Assembly: GCA_964551445.1 (NCBI GenBank)
Contig: CAZKCG010000012.1
Span: forward strand, 41,423-105,422
Length of the DNA stretch: 64,000 nt
From: DAOPXV01 sp964551445
GTDB taxonomy: Bacteria; Muiribacteriota; UBA9980
Direction of reading: 5' to 3'
The translations under genes and the position numbers were made by a program. Shown here piece by piece: positions 42,953 through 51,299 of this stretch (its first letter is position 1; every line of letters begins with the position of its first letter). The notes under the pieces were generated by a model. That model was not told where the DNA came from. It saw nothing but the letters and a program-made list of their open reading frames with translations, and did not search any database.

Positions 42953-43075
42953 AATTTTTTTGAGGGATGTCTCGGAAGCGGCTAAGATAGTGACGACGCG
43001 CCTGAGGCGCTAGTGTCGCTGGAGCCATGGACGGCGAGAAGCGACGGGCCGGGAGCCGCTGAGAGGCAAGCGGCG
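42953..43075 (-). repeat. Dispersed intergenic repeat, copy B
   Basis: Reverse-complement partner of 17708-17830, about 80% identical by hand alignment. It also matches the part-copy at 17607-17638. It sits 49 nt past the 3' end of the leftward BtpA-family gene. The rest of 42858-43123 holds no gene. Confidence 0.8.
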
Positions 43076-43123
43076 AAAATCCAAGGATGAATTTTCGACC
43101 GCGATCCCGAAAAAAATTTGTTA

Positions 43124-43945
43124 TTATGCCTTTTTTCTAAGTTTTCTGACTTTTTCCATGAATTTTTTCGTGCGGTCGAGATCGACGGTGTTTTCCCATT
43201 TCCCTGCTTTTTTAAAATAAGAGCCTATTATCAGGGCGTCGGCTGAATCGAGATATTCCTCGACGTTCTCGTATGATACGCCGGAACCCACCATGACCGG
43301 TATCTTTACCGAGTTTTTAACGGCGTTTATCTCGTCTATGCTGGCTTCGGCGCCTGTCGCGACGCCCGTTACGATAAGGCCGTCGCTCAGAAAAAATTCG
43401 GCGGCGTGAGCGGTCTCGCCAATAGTAGTGTCGGCCGTAATGGAATGCGAGCTGTGCTTTTTCTTGATATCGGTAAAAACCATTATATTTTCTGCGCCGA
43501 TCATTTTTCTATATCGCAGGATATCGCCGGCGTTGGATTCGATTATGCCTTCATCCGCGACATGCGCGAAAACGAACCCCTCGGCGCGGATAAAATCGAG
43601 GCCCGCGGCATGAGCCGAAGCCATGGCTTCACGGTTAGCCCCGGCGAGTATTTGAATTCCGCAGGGAAGTCCGGAAAGAGCTTTCGCCTCAAAACCGCAA
43701 ATGCTCATGACGGAAGTTATTTCCGGGCCGACATGGTTTTTAAGATATGGTATATCATGCATATTTTCAATGGCTATCGCGTCAACGCCGGCTTTTTTAT
43801 ACATGGCGGCTTCCGATCTTACCGTCTCGATTATATTTTTAACGCTTCCGCCATAACCGGGCGTTCCGGGAAGCGCTCCGACGTGGATCATAGCTATCAC
43901 AGGCTTTTTAACGCCAAATTTTTCCTCGAATCTTTTTAATTTCAT
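43124..43945 (-). CDS. BtpA/SgcQ-family TIM-barrel protein
   Basis: 273 residues. The N-terminal VIAMIHVGALPGTPGYGG and DAIAIENMHDIPY are signatures of the BtpA/SgcQ family, which folds as a TIM barrel like phosphate-sugar aldolases. BtpA was named for photosystem I biogenesis in cyanobacteria; in other bacteria members sit near sugar genes and their reaction is unknown. ASIDEINAVKNSVKIPVMVGSGV is a phosphate-binding-type turn. Own promoter; single-gene unit. Confidence 0.85.
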   Translation of the reverse strand: MKLKRFEEKFGVKKPVIAMIHVGALPGTPGYGGSVKNIIETVRSEAAMYKKAGVDAIAIENMHDIPYLKNHVGPEITSVMSICGFEAKALSGLPCGIQILAGANREAMASAHAAGLDFIRAEGFVFAHVADEGIIESNAGDILRYRKMIGAENIMVFTDIKKKHSSHSITADTTIGETAHAAEFFLSDGLIVTGVATGAEASIDEINAVKNSVKIPVMVGSGVSYENVEEYLDSADALIIGSYFKKAGKWENTVDLDRTKKFMEKVRKLRKKA

Positions 43946-43974
43946 TTAACACCCTCATTAATCTTTTTTGTTAT

Positions 43975-44003
43975 ATTCTAATACTACAACGCTTATTTTT
44001 CAA
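43975..44003 (-). promoter_or_regulatory. Promoter of BtpA-family gene
   Basis: Minus strand TTGAAA (43998-44003), 17 bp, TAGAAT (43975-43980). Confidence 0.7.
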
Positions 44004-44065
44004 GACTTTTTTCGAAAGCGGCGGCGGATCAGTCTGTTCAAAACGGCAAATATCATAAAAATTGT

Positions 44066-44094
44066 CTTGAAAAAAACGCGTTTTTAAAGTAAAA
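44066..44094 (+). promoter_or_regulatory. Promoter of histidine kinase gene
   Basis: TTGAAA (44066-44071), 17 bp, TAAAAT (44089-44094). Start predicted near 44101, giving about 46 nt to the CTG start. Confidence 0.72.
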
Positions 44095-44146
44095 TTAAAA
44101 TATAATCAGTAATAAAATTTTTGCCGCCTGCCGGCCGGAGGATCTT

Positions 44147-45685
44147 CTGGAAAACATTCACGCGGAACTCGAACTTATTAAAAAAATAAATATTTTAAGC
44201 AGCCTTTTAGACAGCGAGATCAAGGACCTCCTTGAATTCGCGTCCATTCATAATTACCAGCCGGGCCAGATGATATTTAAAGAAAACGATATGGGTTCGG
44301 ATATTTTCATGATAGTATCCGGCATGGTCAAGATCTATAAAAACTCCGAAGATGGAAAGTCATACGAAATAGCTCATTTCAACGCCACCGAATTTTTCGG
44401 AGAAATGTCGTTTTTAGACAATATTTACAGAAGCGCCAACGCGGTCGCGGCATCATACACTCAGCTGATAGGGCTCGACGAAGAAAACTTCAAGCGCTTT
44501 TCCACGCGCTATTCTTCAGCCGCCTTCAGGTTCTTAAAGAATATCACTCTCGAAAACCAGAAAAGACTAAGGCTTTCAAACGAAAAACTCGTGAAGAATT
44601 ACGGCGAGCTTTTGAAGGCGCATAACACGCTTACCGAAAACCGTAATTTTCTGTACAATGTTATAGGAAATTCCTCCGAAATGATAATAGTCCTCGACCC
44701 TCAAGAAAAAACCGTGATATTTAATTCCGGCGCCGAAACGAGCCTGAAAATAAAAGCCGCCGAACTCATCGGAAAACACATAGAGATACTTTTTTATGAA
44801 ACCCAGTACCAGACCATAATAAATGAGCTTTCATCCGCTAAAAGCATCCACAACCGTGAAATTCATATGCGGGCTTTCGACGGAAAAAAACTCATAACTA
44901 ACTTTTCGGCATTCATACTCAACCCTCAAAAAGGCAATAACGGCGATGGAATAGTCATCATGGCGCATAACGTTACCGAAAAAAAATTCCTGGAACGCCA
45001 GATCATGCAGAACGACAAGATGATCCTTCTTGGAAAAACCGTTTCCGAGATCGTCCATGATATCAAAAACCCTCTCACTATAATAACTCTTGCCCGCGAT
45101 TGTATATTTTTCAGGTTCGAGGACCTGCACGACGAAGAATTTGAAAAAGACGTCAACCAGATAGACGAGTCGGTCGCGAGGATCCAAAAGATCATAACCA
45201 ACACGCTCGATTTCGTGAAGGTCGTTCCAAGCTCTCAGGACAGCATAAACCTGTGCGCCGTCATACAAAATTCGATAACTCATTCCAAAGCCAATAAAAA
45301 AGCTGAAATAGTCAAAATAATATTCGATGACAAGCTGCCCGACATAAATGTAATAGGAAATGCGGCTCAGCTCGAACAGGTATTCATAAACCTTATCACC
45401 AACGCTATTTACGCCATTCCAGTTTCAAAGGGCGGCACGGTGAAAATAGCCATGTCAAGAAAAGGGAACCGCATCTTTATCGATATAAGCGATACCGGAA
45501 GCGGAATGAACGAGGATGTTCTCGCCAACATATTCGAGCCGTTCTTCACGACCAAACCCGCCGGCGAAGGCACGGGCCTAGGCCTTTCAATATGCCAGGC
45601 GATAATTTCGCAGCATAAGGGCGAGATTTGCTGTAAAAGCGTCGTCGATGAAGGGACCACCTTCACCATTTCATTTCCTTATTGA
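44147..45685 (+). CDS. cNMP-binding/PAS histidine kinase, probable CTG start
   Basis: 512 residues if it starts at CTG 44147. The first ATG (44270) would cut into the cyclic-nucleotide-binding fold; upstream in frame no ATG, GTG or TTG exists back to the stop at 44084, while GGAGGA (44137-44142) sits 4 nt before the CTG. Domains: cNMP-binding-like (about 1-130, FGEMSFLDNIYRSANAVA), coiled coil, PAS (about 165-280), then a NtrB-type kinase: H-box EIVHDIKNPL, N-box INLITNAIYAI, G1 DTGSGM, F-box FEPFFTTK, G2 GTGLGLSI. The response regulator is not next to it. It may sense a nucleotide or redox signal; the ligand is unknown. Confidence 0.85.
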   Translation: MENIHAELELIKKINILSSLLDSEIKDLLEFASIHNYQPGQMIFKENDMGSDIFMIVSGMVKIYKNSEDGKSYEIAHFNATEFFGEMSFLDNIYRSANAVAASYTQLIGLDEENFKRFSTRYSSAAFRFLKNITLENQKRLRLSNEKLVKNYGELLKAHNTLTENRNFLYNVIGNSSEMIIVLDPQEKTVIFNSGAETSLKIKAAELIGKHIEILFYETQYQTIINELSSAKSIHNREIHMRAFDGKKLITNFSAFILNPQKGNNGDGIVIMAHNVTEKKFLERQIMQNDKMILLGKTVSEIVHDIKNPLTIITLARDCIFFRFEDLHDEEFEKDVNQIDESVARIQKIITNTLDFVKVVPSSQDSINLCAVIQNSITHSKANKKAEIVKIIFDDKLPDINVIGNAAQLEQVFINLITNAIYAIPVSKGGTVKIAMSRKGNRIFIDISDTGSGMNEDVLANIFEPFFTTKPAGEGTGLGLSICQAIISQHKGEICCKSVVDEGTTFTISFPY

Positions 45686-45701
45686 TTCAAACGGCAAGAG
45701 A

Positions 45702-47972
45702 TCAATGCTTGGCGTCCTTCATATCAGCCGTGTATAGCGTGGCCCTGTTGCGGCCGCCCTCTTTCGATTTATAAAGAGCTATGTCTGCGCATCCGATAAG
45801 TTCTTCTGAATCGTTATAATCGAGCTTTTCCTGTTCATTTTCGACGTTTGAATAGGTCGCGACGCCTATGGATATGTTCACCCTCAAAGGCCCGAATGAA
45901 CTGGCTACGACGCGTTCCTCGACGCCCTTTCTAAGGCGCTCCGCGAACATGAGCGCTCCGGTTTTATCTGTTTCGGGAAGCACGACGATAAATTCCTCGC
46001 CTCCGAACCTCGCGGCTATATCCGTTTCACGGACGGTACGCTTCAAAACCAGCGCGACCTCGCGTAATACCATATCACCCGTCTGATGCCCATAGGTATC
46101 GTTAAATTTTTTAAAATGATCTATATCCGTCATAGCCACGCTGATATGGCCGTGATAGCGCTTGACGCGCTTAAATTCCTTGCTCATTACGCCCAGAAAA
46201 TATCTTCTGACGTATAATGTCGTAAGATTATCAAAAACGGCCAGCTGATAAAGGTTGGCGTTTTCAATAGCAAAACCGGCCTGCGTGGCGATAACCGATG
46301 TTATATGAATATCCGCTTCCACAAAATTCTCACCGTTGTTTTTATCGACGAGGACTATGACGCCTATAAGCTCTCCCTTATAAGTATTAAGCGGGATACA
46401 CATTATCGAATCTATATTCTGGCCGTCCGCGAATAATTCTTTGTAGGTCACGGCGTCGGCCTCGCGGCTGGCTATGATGATCTTCCTGTTTTTAACGGCT
46501 GCGCCGGCGAAATCCACTATAGTGTCCGGCGGAGAGTTTTCAGACACACGCATTTTAAGGACCGAATCATCTTCATCTATAAGAAAGATCGCGCCGCATT
46601 TGGCTCCGACTATGTCTATGGTCTTTTTTAATATCACGCCGAAGAGGACGGCGGTATCGGGCGTAGCCGTGATAGTTTTTGAGATATCGTATAAAGCGCT
46701 TAATTCCGTGACCTTCTGTTCCAGTTTTTTATTCGAGATGGTAAGGCTGATATTACTCAAATGAAGCTTGATGAAAAGCTGATAAAATCGAATAGCGACG
46801 ACGACCCCGATAATTTCAACGAGCGGAGCGACCATTTCGAATAATATTCTTAAATTAACAAAAGATAAATATTGGATAAGAACTATTATGCCACAGTAAG
46901 CGAAAAGAGCCAGTATATCTTTAAAAGAGGGTTCCGTCCTTATCAGATAAAAGAAAGCGGCGGCTCCAAGAAATAAAATTATTAAAACGCTCGCGGATCT
47001 ATTGATGCGATGTATGAAATCGCGCCTGATGATATTATCGATAACCTGCGCGTTCATGAACATTCCCGGGGTCATTCCGAGCGGGCTTAATTTCACGTCG
47101 ATAAGCGCAGGCGACTGGGCCCCGATCAGAACGACCTTTCCCTTGAAAACATCGGGCGGTATAAAGCCGTCCAGCACTTCAGAATAAGTAAAGGAAGGAA
47201 ATATGCCGCTTTGAAAAACTCCGTTATATTTTATCATGTAGCACTGATGATCGGTCAATCCCGATCCCGAGTATGAATTGAAGCGGAAGAGCGGAACCGT
47301 TTTATCCCCTATTTTAATGGCATCCTTACCGGTTTCGATCGCGAATTCTTTTCCCGGATCCTTAAACCGCAAAAACTCTCTTGCGACAATGAGAGGAAGC
47401 GAGAACCTTTTCAATTTTTCGAATTCGCCGAAAAGCTCCACGTTCCTTAAAACGCCGTCCGGATTAAGATAATCAAAATCTATATTTACGAAACCCCTGT
47501 CGCGGCAGGCGTTTAAAAATGCCACGCAGATGGTATCCTCCTGTAATTCATTTTTAAAATTTTTAGTATCCACCAAAAGGCTGACCGGATTATAACGATA
47601 CGCTAAAATAACGTTTCCGGCCTCCTTTATGGATCTTGCGAGAAAATCATCCTCGGCGGAATCGGCCGAAGGAATGCTGAACATTATGTCTATGCCGACC
47701 ACGGCCGCGCCCGCTTTTTTCAGGGCGTCGATGACCTTTCCGTGAATGGAGCGTTTTAAAGGCCATTTCCCGTATCTATTAAGGTCCTCATCGTCTATAG
47801 CGACAAGAACTATATTTTTTGAAATGGATTGATCGAGCGCCCCGGAAAATCTGTAATCCTGTGTTTTAACTTCAAGAGGCTCTATGAGATTGAGTAAAAG
47901 TCCGGCGCAAACTATCAATGTCACCGATAAAAAGATCAAGATCTCATTTTTGTTATTCTTCAAAATTTTCAA
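45702..47972 (-). CDS. CHASE2-GAF-GGDEF diguanylate cyclase
   Basis: 756 residues. A transmembrane helix (about 10-30) and an extracellular CHASE2 domain (about 40-330, VLVAIDDEDLNRYGKWP, VVGIDIMFSIPSADS) are followed by three helices (about 335-400), a GAF domain (about 425-570) and a GGDEF domain (about 585-750). The active site is FGGEEF and an inhibitory I-site RETD stands five residues before it, so an active, product-inhibited enzyme making c-di-GMP is expected. Convergent with the kinase gene, 16 nt apart; no terminator between them. Confidence 0.93.
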   Translation of the reverse strand: MKILKNNKNEILIFLSVTLIVCAGLLLNLIEPLEVKTQDYRFSGALDQSISKNIVLVAIDDEDLNRYGKWPLKRSIHGKVIDALKKAGAAVVGIDIMFSIPSADSAEDDFLARSIKEAGNVILAYRYNPVSLLVDTKNFKNELQEDTICVAFLNACRDRGFVNIDFDYLNPDGVLRNVELFGEFEKLKRFSLPLIVAREFLRFKDPGKEFAIETGKDAIKIGDKTVPLFRFNSYSGSGLTDHQCYMIKYNGVFQSGIFPSFTYSEVLDGFIPPDVFKGKVVLIGAQSPALIDVKLSPLGMTPGMFMNAQVIDNIIRRDFIHRINRSASVLIILFLGAAAFFYLIRTEPSFKDILALFAYCGIIVLIQYLSFVNLRILFEMVAPLVEIIGVVVAIRFYQLFIKLHLSNISLTISNKKLEQKVTELSALYDISKTITATPDTAVLFGVILKKTIDIVGAKCGAIFLIDEDDSVLKMRVSENSPPDTIVDFAGAAVKNRKIIIASREADAVTYKELFADGQNIDSIMCIPLNTYKGELIGVIVLVDKNNGENFVEADIHITSVIATQAGFAIENANLYQLAVFDNLTTLYVRRYFLGVMSKEFKRVKRYHGHISVAMTDIDHFKKFNDTYGHQTGDMVLREVALVLKRTVRETDIAARFGGEEFIVVLPETDKTGALMFAERLRKGVEERVVASSFGPLRVNISIGVATYSNVENEQEKLDYNDSEELIGCADIALYKSKEGGRNRATLYTADMKDAKH

Positions 47973-48023
47973 TTTGAACTCTCCTTAAAGAATATGAGTG
48001 TCTGGCAAGTAAATGTACAAGAA

Positions 48024-48052
48024 ATTATAACAGAAATAACAACCCGTGTCAA
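48024..48052 (-). promoter_or_regulatory. Consensus sigma-70-type promoter (leftward)
   Basis: Minus strand TTGACA (48047-48052), 17 bp, TATAAT (48024-48029): full consensus, about 45 nt of leader before the diguanylate cyclase ATG. Confidence 0.93.
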
Positions 48053-48081
48053 AGACGGCCATAAATCCGTTATAAATACGC

Positions 48082-48111
48082 TTGACTTTGAAGTCCGCTA
48101 TGTTATATAAT
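48082..48111 (+). promoter_or_regulatory. Sigma-70-type promoter (rightward)
   Basis: TTGACT (48082-48087), 18 bp, TATAAT (48106-48111), for the operon beginning at 48186. Confidence 0.82.
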
Positions 48112-48185
48112 ATCAAAAAAGCGGACCATTCCGGTAACGATCATTTTATGTTAGAAAATTCACAAAAAGAAAGGATCTTTTAAAA

Positions 48186-48665
48186 ATGAGAAAATTTTAT
48201 TTTATATTAACTGTTTTAATAGCATTTACAATGTTGCAGGCTGTTTCCTTCGCTTCCGATTCATGCAGCTCATGCCCGTCGGCGGGAGTCTGCGAAACCG
48301 CTAAAAGCGGCGAATCATGTGAGAGCAAAACCCCGGCCGCGACAAAGTCCGAACCCGCCGTGGCCGCAGCTAAAACCGGCGAGATAAATTTAGAAGCCGG
48401 AAAAAATATCGACGCCAAAAGCGTTACCGCGAGCATGCGCCGCGGGGCTAAAACCTTCATAATAAAGCTCAACGGTAAAAAAGAATCTTTAGAAAGCATT
48501 TCGGCGGCTTTCGCGAAGAAATTCGCACTTTCCGAAAACAAAGGCGCGGATGTTGAACTGGTAAAAGTAGCTTCCGGATTATGGATCAAAGTAACCAACG
48601 GCGCGGAAGCCGAAAAGCTCGAATACCTCAAATCCCTCGGCATCAATGCCGAAGAAGAAAAATAA
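48186..48665 (+). CDS. Small exported Cys-rich protein
   Basis: 159 residues. Signal peptide ends at VSFA-SDS (about residue 24). Six Cys in the next 25 residues (CSSCPSAGVC, then GESCES) could bind metal or form disulfides. The C-terminal domain (about 65-159) is alpha/beta: KTFIIKLNGKKESLESISAAF and LWIKVTNGAEAEKLEYLKSLG. No family recognised. AAAGGATC precedes the ATG. It is first in a run with a membrane ferredoxin, an HMA-like protein and a small membrane protein. Confidence 0.7.
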   Translation: MRKFYFILTVLIAFTMLQAVSFASDSCSSCPSAGVCETAKSGESCESKTPAATKSEPAVAAAKTGEINLEAGKNIDAKSVTASMRRGAKTFIIKLNGKKESLESISAAFAKKFALSENKGADVELVKVASGLWIKVTNGAEAEKLEYLKSLGINAEEEK

Positions 48666-48756
48666 CAGGCCCGGAACGTTAAGATCCGCTTTCATCAAAA
48701 TATAAAGGGCGTGAGTAAATTCCCGCCCTTTAAATATATAAACGGCAGTTTTTAAA

Positions 48757-49515
48757 ATGAGAATTACAAGACTCGTATTTCAATTATTTTTCATAGAATT
48801 CATAATTTACGCCGCGATAATGTTCTTTGCGGGCGCGTCGTATTTTAATTGCGAATCTTACTGTCCCATGGGGGCGGTCGAGACGCTTCCGCTTTTTCTC
48901 AAGAACCTTCAATTCCCATGCGCCGTGAACGAATTCAATTATTCGATATTTTTCGGCGTCGTCATACTCACGATATTTTTCAAGCGCGCTTTCTGTTCCT
49001 GGATATGCCCGCTCGGAACGTTGAACGAAATGGTATCTTCCATACGCGAGCGCTTCTCACGATACTCGCCCATGCCGCATATCGCCGTTAAAATTTCGGC
49101 GGTTTTAAAGACCTCCATCCTGCTCGCGATCGTCGGTTCGACCTTTTATTACTACGACCTCGTGTTCAGGCCATTCTGCCCTTATTTTACGGCTTTCGGG
49201 CTGCACGGGCACACTACCAATGTTTTAAGTTATTTCATACTCATAAATATTTTTATCGTAACGTTGACCTTCAAAATGGGATTTTGCAGAACGCTCTGTC
49301 CGTTCGGGGCCTTCCTCAATATTTTTAATATGAAGACCGTTTTTAAAATATACCGCGACGGCGAAAAATGCGACGGCTGCAAACTCTGCGACCGCGTATG
49401 CCCTTCCGAGATAAATGTTTCCGGGGCGGCGGCGGTAAATTCTCCCGAATGCACGATGTGCATGAACTGCATGGGTGCGTGCGGAAAAAACAAAGCTTTG
49501 AACATAGGATTTTAA
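48757..49515 (+). CDS. NapH/CcoG-type membrane 4Fe-4S protein
   Basis: 252 residues. Four or five membrane helices carry two CxxxCP-type motifs, FCSWICPLGTL and FCRTLCPFGAF, typical of NapH, YccM and RdxB relatives. The C-terminus has two 4Fe-4S ferredoxin motifs, CDGCKLCDRVCPSE and CTMCMNCMGACG. Such proteins pass electrons from quinol or ferredoxin across the membrane, or assist copper or cytochrome assembly. There is no nap or cco gene nearby. A 9-bp hairpin (48703-48711 with 48724-48732) lies in the gap before it. Confidence 0.85.
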   Translation: MRITRLVFQLFFIEFIIYAAIMFFAGASYFNCESYCPMGAVETLPLFLKNLQFPCAVNEFNYSIFFGVVILTIFFKRAFCSWICPLGTLNEMVSSIRERFSRYSPMPHIAVKISAVLKTSILLAIVGSTFYYYDLVFRPFCPYFTAFGLHGHTTNVLSYFILINIFIVTLTFKMGFCRTLCPFGAFLNIFNMKTVFKIYRDGEKCDGCKLCDRVCPSEINVSGAAAVNSPECTMCMNCMGACGKNKALNIGF

Positions 49516-49531
49516 AGGTATTTTTAAAATT

Positions 49532-49987
49532 ATGAAACCTAAATTCGTCATCAGCCCTTTAATAATACCGGCGGCCATATTGATACTGATATCAGTTTCA
49601 AATTACGCCGCTTATGCTTTCCGCGTCCCCACTTTATCCGAGGCGAAGACCGAAGCGATGGCGAAAACGGCGTCGGAAAACATGTGCCTGGCAAGTTTTG
49701 AGGTCGGCGGCCTCTCGTGTTTCGGAACCTCAAAAACCTTCGCCAAATGGGTGAACGAGCTTCCCGGAATACTTAAGATACGCACTTTTTCTTCAAACAG
49801 AAGCGCCGAGATCACCTACGATAAAAGTCAGGTCGGCGCGGATGAGATAATAATGTCCATCGAAAGAGAGGTTAAAGCCGGAAACCAGGTTTTAAAACCG
49901 TTTTCGGTCGTGCGTTACCGCGAATCGGAAACCGGGAAATGGATAGTTCTGCGCTCAAATAAAAAAGTAGAGGTGGATGAACTTTGA
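49532..49987 (+). CDS. HMA-like membrane-anchored protein
   Basis: 151 residues. One N-terminal helix (IIPAAILILISVSNYAAYAF) is followed by a fold like the heavy-metal-associated domain: FEVGGLSCFGTSKTF and ILKIRTFSSNRSAEITYDKSQ. The usual CxxC is reduced to one Cys (GLSC), plus a Cys 12 residues before it. It may bind copper or mercury-type ions more weakly, or have lost binding. The NapH-like gene precedes it by 16 nt and the stop codon overlaps the next gene's TTG start. Confidence 0.68.
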   Translation: MKPKFVISPLIIPAAILILISVSNYAAYAFRVPTLSEAKTEAMAKTASENMCLASFEVGGLSCFGTSKTFAKWVNELPGILKIRTFSSNRSAEITYDKSQVGADEIIMSIEREVKAGNQVLKPFSVVRYRESETGKWIVLRSNKKVEVDEL

Positions 49988-50262
49988 ATGAAATATTAAA
50001 GTCCCTGTCGATAAAATACAGCGATCTCATATTTTCGCTGGTTCTTTTTTTAAGGCAGAAAGGACTTAGCTTCCTGACGGTCAATATGGTGAATGTCTTT
50101 CTGGCGCTGATACTGCTTTTCATAATGTTTAAAATGTTCGAGATCGCCAAAACCTCAGCCATATATGTTATAACGCTCTTAATAATTTTATTGCCGCTCC
50201 TTTTTCTGGTGTTCTCTTCTTTTTTTTACGGCGGATCCAATCTCGACGCTCTGACCAGATAG
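49984..50262 (+). CDS. Small membrane protein, TTG start
   Basis: 92 residues. The only usable start is TTG 49984, overlapping the upstream TGA (TTGA); the nearby ATG is out of frame. Two hydrophobic helices (about 35-55 and 60-82) with no recognised family. Last gene of the ferredoxin/HMA-like operon. Confidence 0.6.
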   Translation: MNEILKSLSIKYSDLIFSLVLFLRQKGLSFLTVNMVNVFLALILLFIMFKMFEIAKTSAIYVITLLIILLPLLFLVFSSFFYGGSNLDALTR

Positions 50263-50297
50263 GGCGCAGCCACGCTTAATTCGACGGCCGCCTGAAA

Positions 50298-50331
50298 AAC
50301 TCTTGAATAAAGAGTTCATGTTTTTTATTAT
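50298..50331 (+). promoter_or_regulatory. Hairpin overlapping a possible ptb promoter
   Basis: AACTCTT (50298-50304) pairs with AAGAGTT (50310-50316), and a T-run follows at 50321-50326, so it may end the upstream operon. The same bases offer TTGAAT (50303-50308), 17 bp, TATTAT (50326-50331), but the start would be too close to the GGGGTG ribosome site of ptb. Either reading is possible. Confidence 0.4.
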
Positions 50332-50343
50332 ACGGGGTGAAGT

Positions 50344-51273
50344 ATGAAAAATGAAAGAAAAACGTTCAAAGACGTTCTTGAATACGTAAGATCAAAACCG
50401 AAACAGAAGGTAGCCATAGCTTGCGCGGCCGATGACGCGGTCCTTAAGGCCGCCGAACTCGCATATACTGAAGGAATGCTCGATTCGGTGCTTTTCGACA
50501 GCGAGGCGAAGATAAAGAAAACGGCGCAGGCGGCGAAGATAGATATCGATAAATTCAAAATAGTCAATATTGAAAACGACCGCGAAGCAGCCGCCATGGC
50601 CGTAAGATCGGTTAAAAACAATGAAACTCAGATACTTATGAAAGGCCATCTTTCAACCAGCATGTTCTTGAAAGCCGTTCTCGACAAAGAGAGCGGCCTC
50701 AGAAAATCCAAGCTCCTGTCGCATATTCAAATATTCGAATGTCCTATCACGAAAAGAATAAAAATGCTCTCGGACGGCGGAATGAATCTATATCCTAAAG
50801 CCGAAGAATTATACTATATCACGGCCAACGCCATCAGCGCGTACGTCGACGTCTGCGAAAGGACGCCCAACGTCGCGCTGATATCGGCTTATAATTACTC
50901 GACGCCGCATCTTGCCACCACTACCTACATGTCGTCGCTGGCTTTTGAAATGAAGGCGGCCGATAAATACGGCAATAATATCAATATAAACGGCCCGATG
51001 ACCCTCGACGTCGCCATATCGAAAAAAGCGGCCGATAAAAAACAGATCGGACACGCCGGGGCCGGCGACGCGGATATATTTATCGTTCCTAATATAGAAA
51101 CCGGGAACCTGCTCGGAAAGTCGCTGATGTATTTTTCCAAATCGCCTTCGGCCGGGCTTATAACCGGCGCGGCCAGACAGGTCATAATGCTTTCGAGGGC
51201 GGACGATCATCAGACCAAACTCAATTCAATGGCTATAGGATGTCTTCTATCTCTCGCCGAAAACGAAAATTAA
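50344..51273 (+). CDS. ptb: Phosphate butyryltransferase
   Basis: 309 residues, usual length. The Ptb/Pta fold and motifs are visible: VAIACAADDAVLKAA, ILMKGHLSTSMFLKAVL, LSHIQIFECP, SDGGMNLYP, and the final GLITGAARQVIMLSRADD with the phosphate-binding region. It converts butyryl-CoA (or a branched acyl-CoA) and phosphate to acyl phosphate. Together with buk it yields ATP from acyl-CoA, typical of amino-acid- or sugar-fermenting anaerobes. GGGGTGAAGT precedes the ATG. 26 nt separate it from buk. Confidence 0.93.
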   Translation: MKNERKTFKDVLEYVRSKPKQKVAIACAADDAVLKAAELAYTEGMLDSVLFDSEAKIKKTAQAAKIDIDKFKIVNIENDREAAAMAVRSVKNNETQILMKGHLSTSMFLKAVLDKESGLRKSKLLSHIQIFECPITKRIKMLSDGGMNLYPKAEELYYITANAISAYVDVCERTPNVALISAYNYSTPHLATTTYMSSLAFEMKAADKYGNNININGPMTLDVAISKKAADKKQIGHAGAGDADIFIVPNIETGNLLGKSLMYFSKSPSAGLITGAARQVIMLSRADDHQTKLNSMAIGCLLSLAENEN

Positions 51274-51299
51274 AAATATAAATATACACGGAGGAAGGT

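Noticed and set aside
44831..45283. Leftward open frame inside the histidine kinase
   Set aside because: It lies wholly opposite the kinase catalytic region and shows no coding features of its own.
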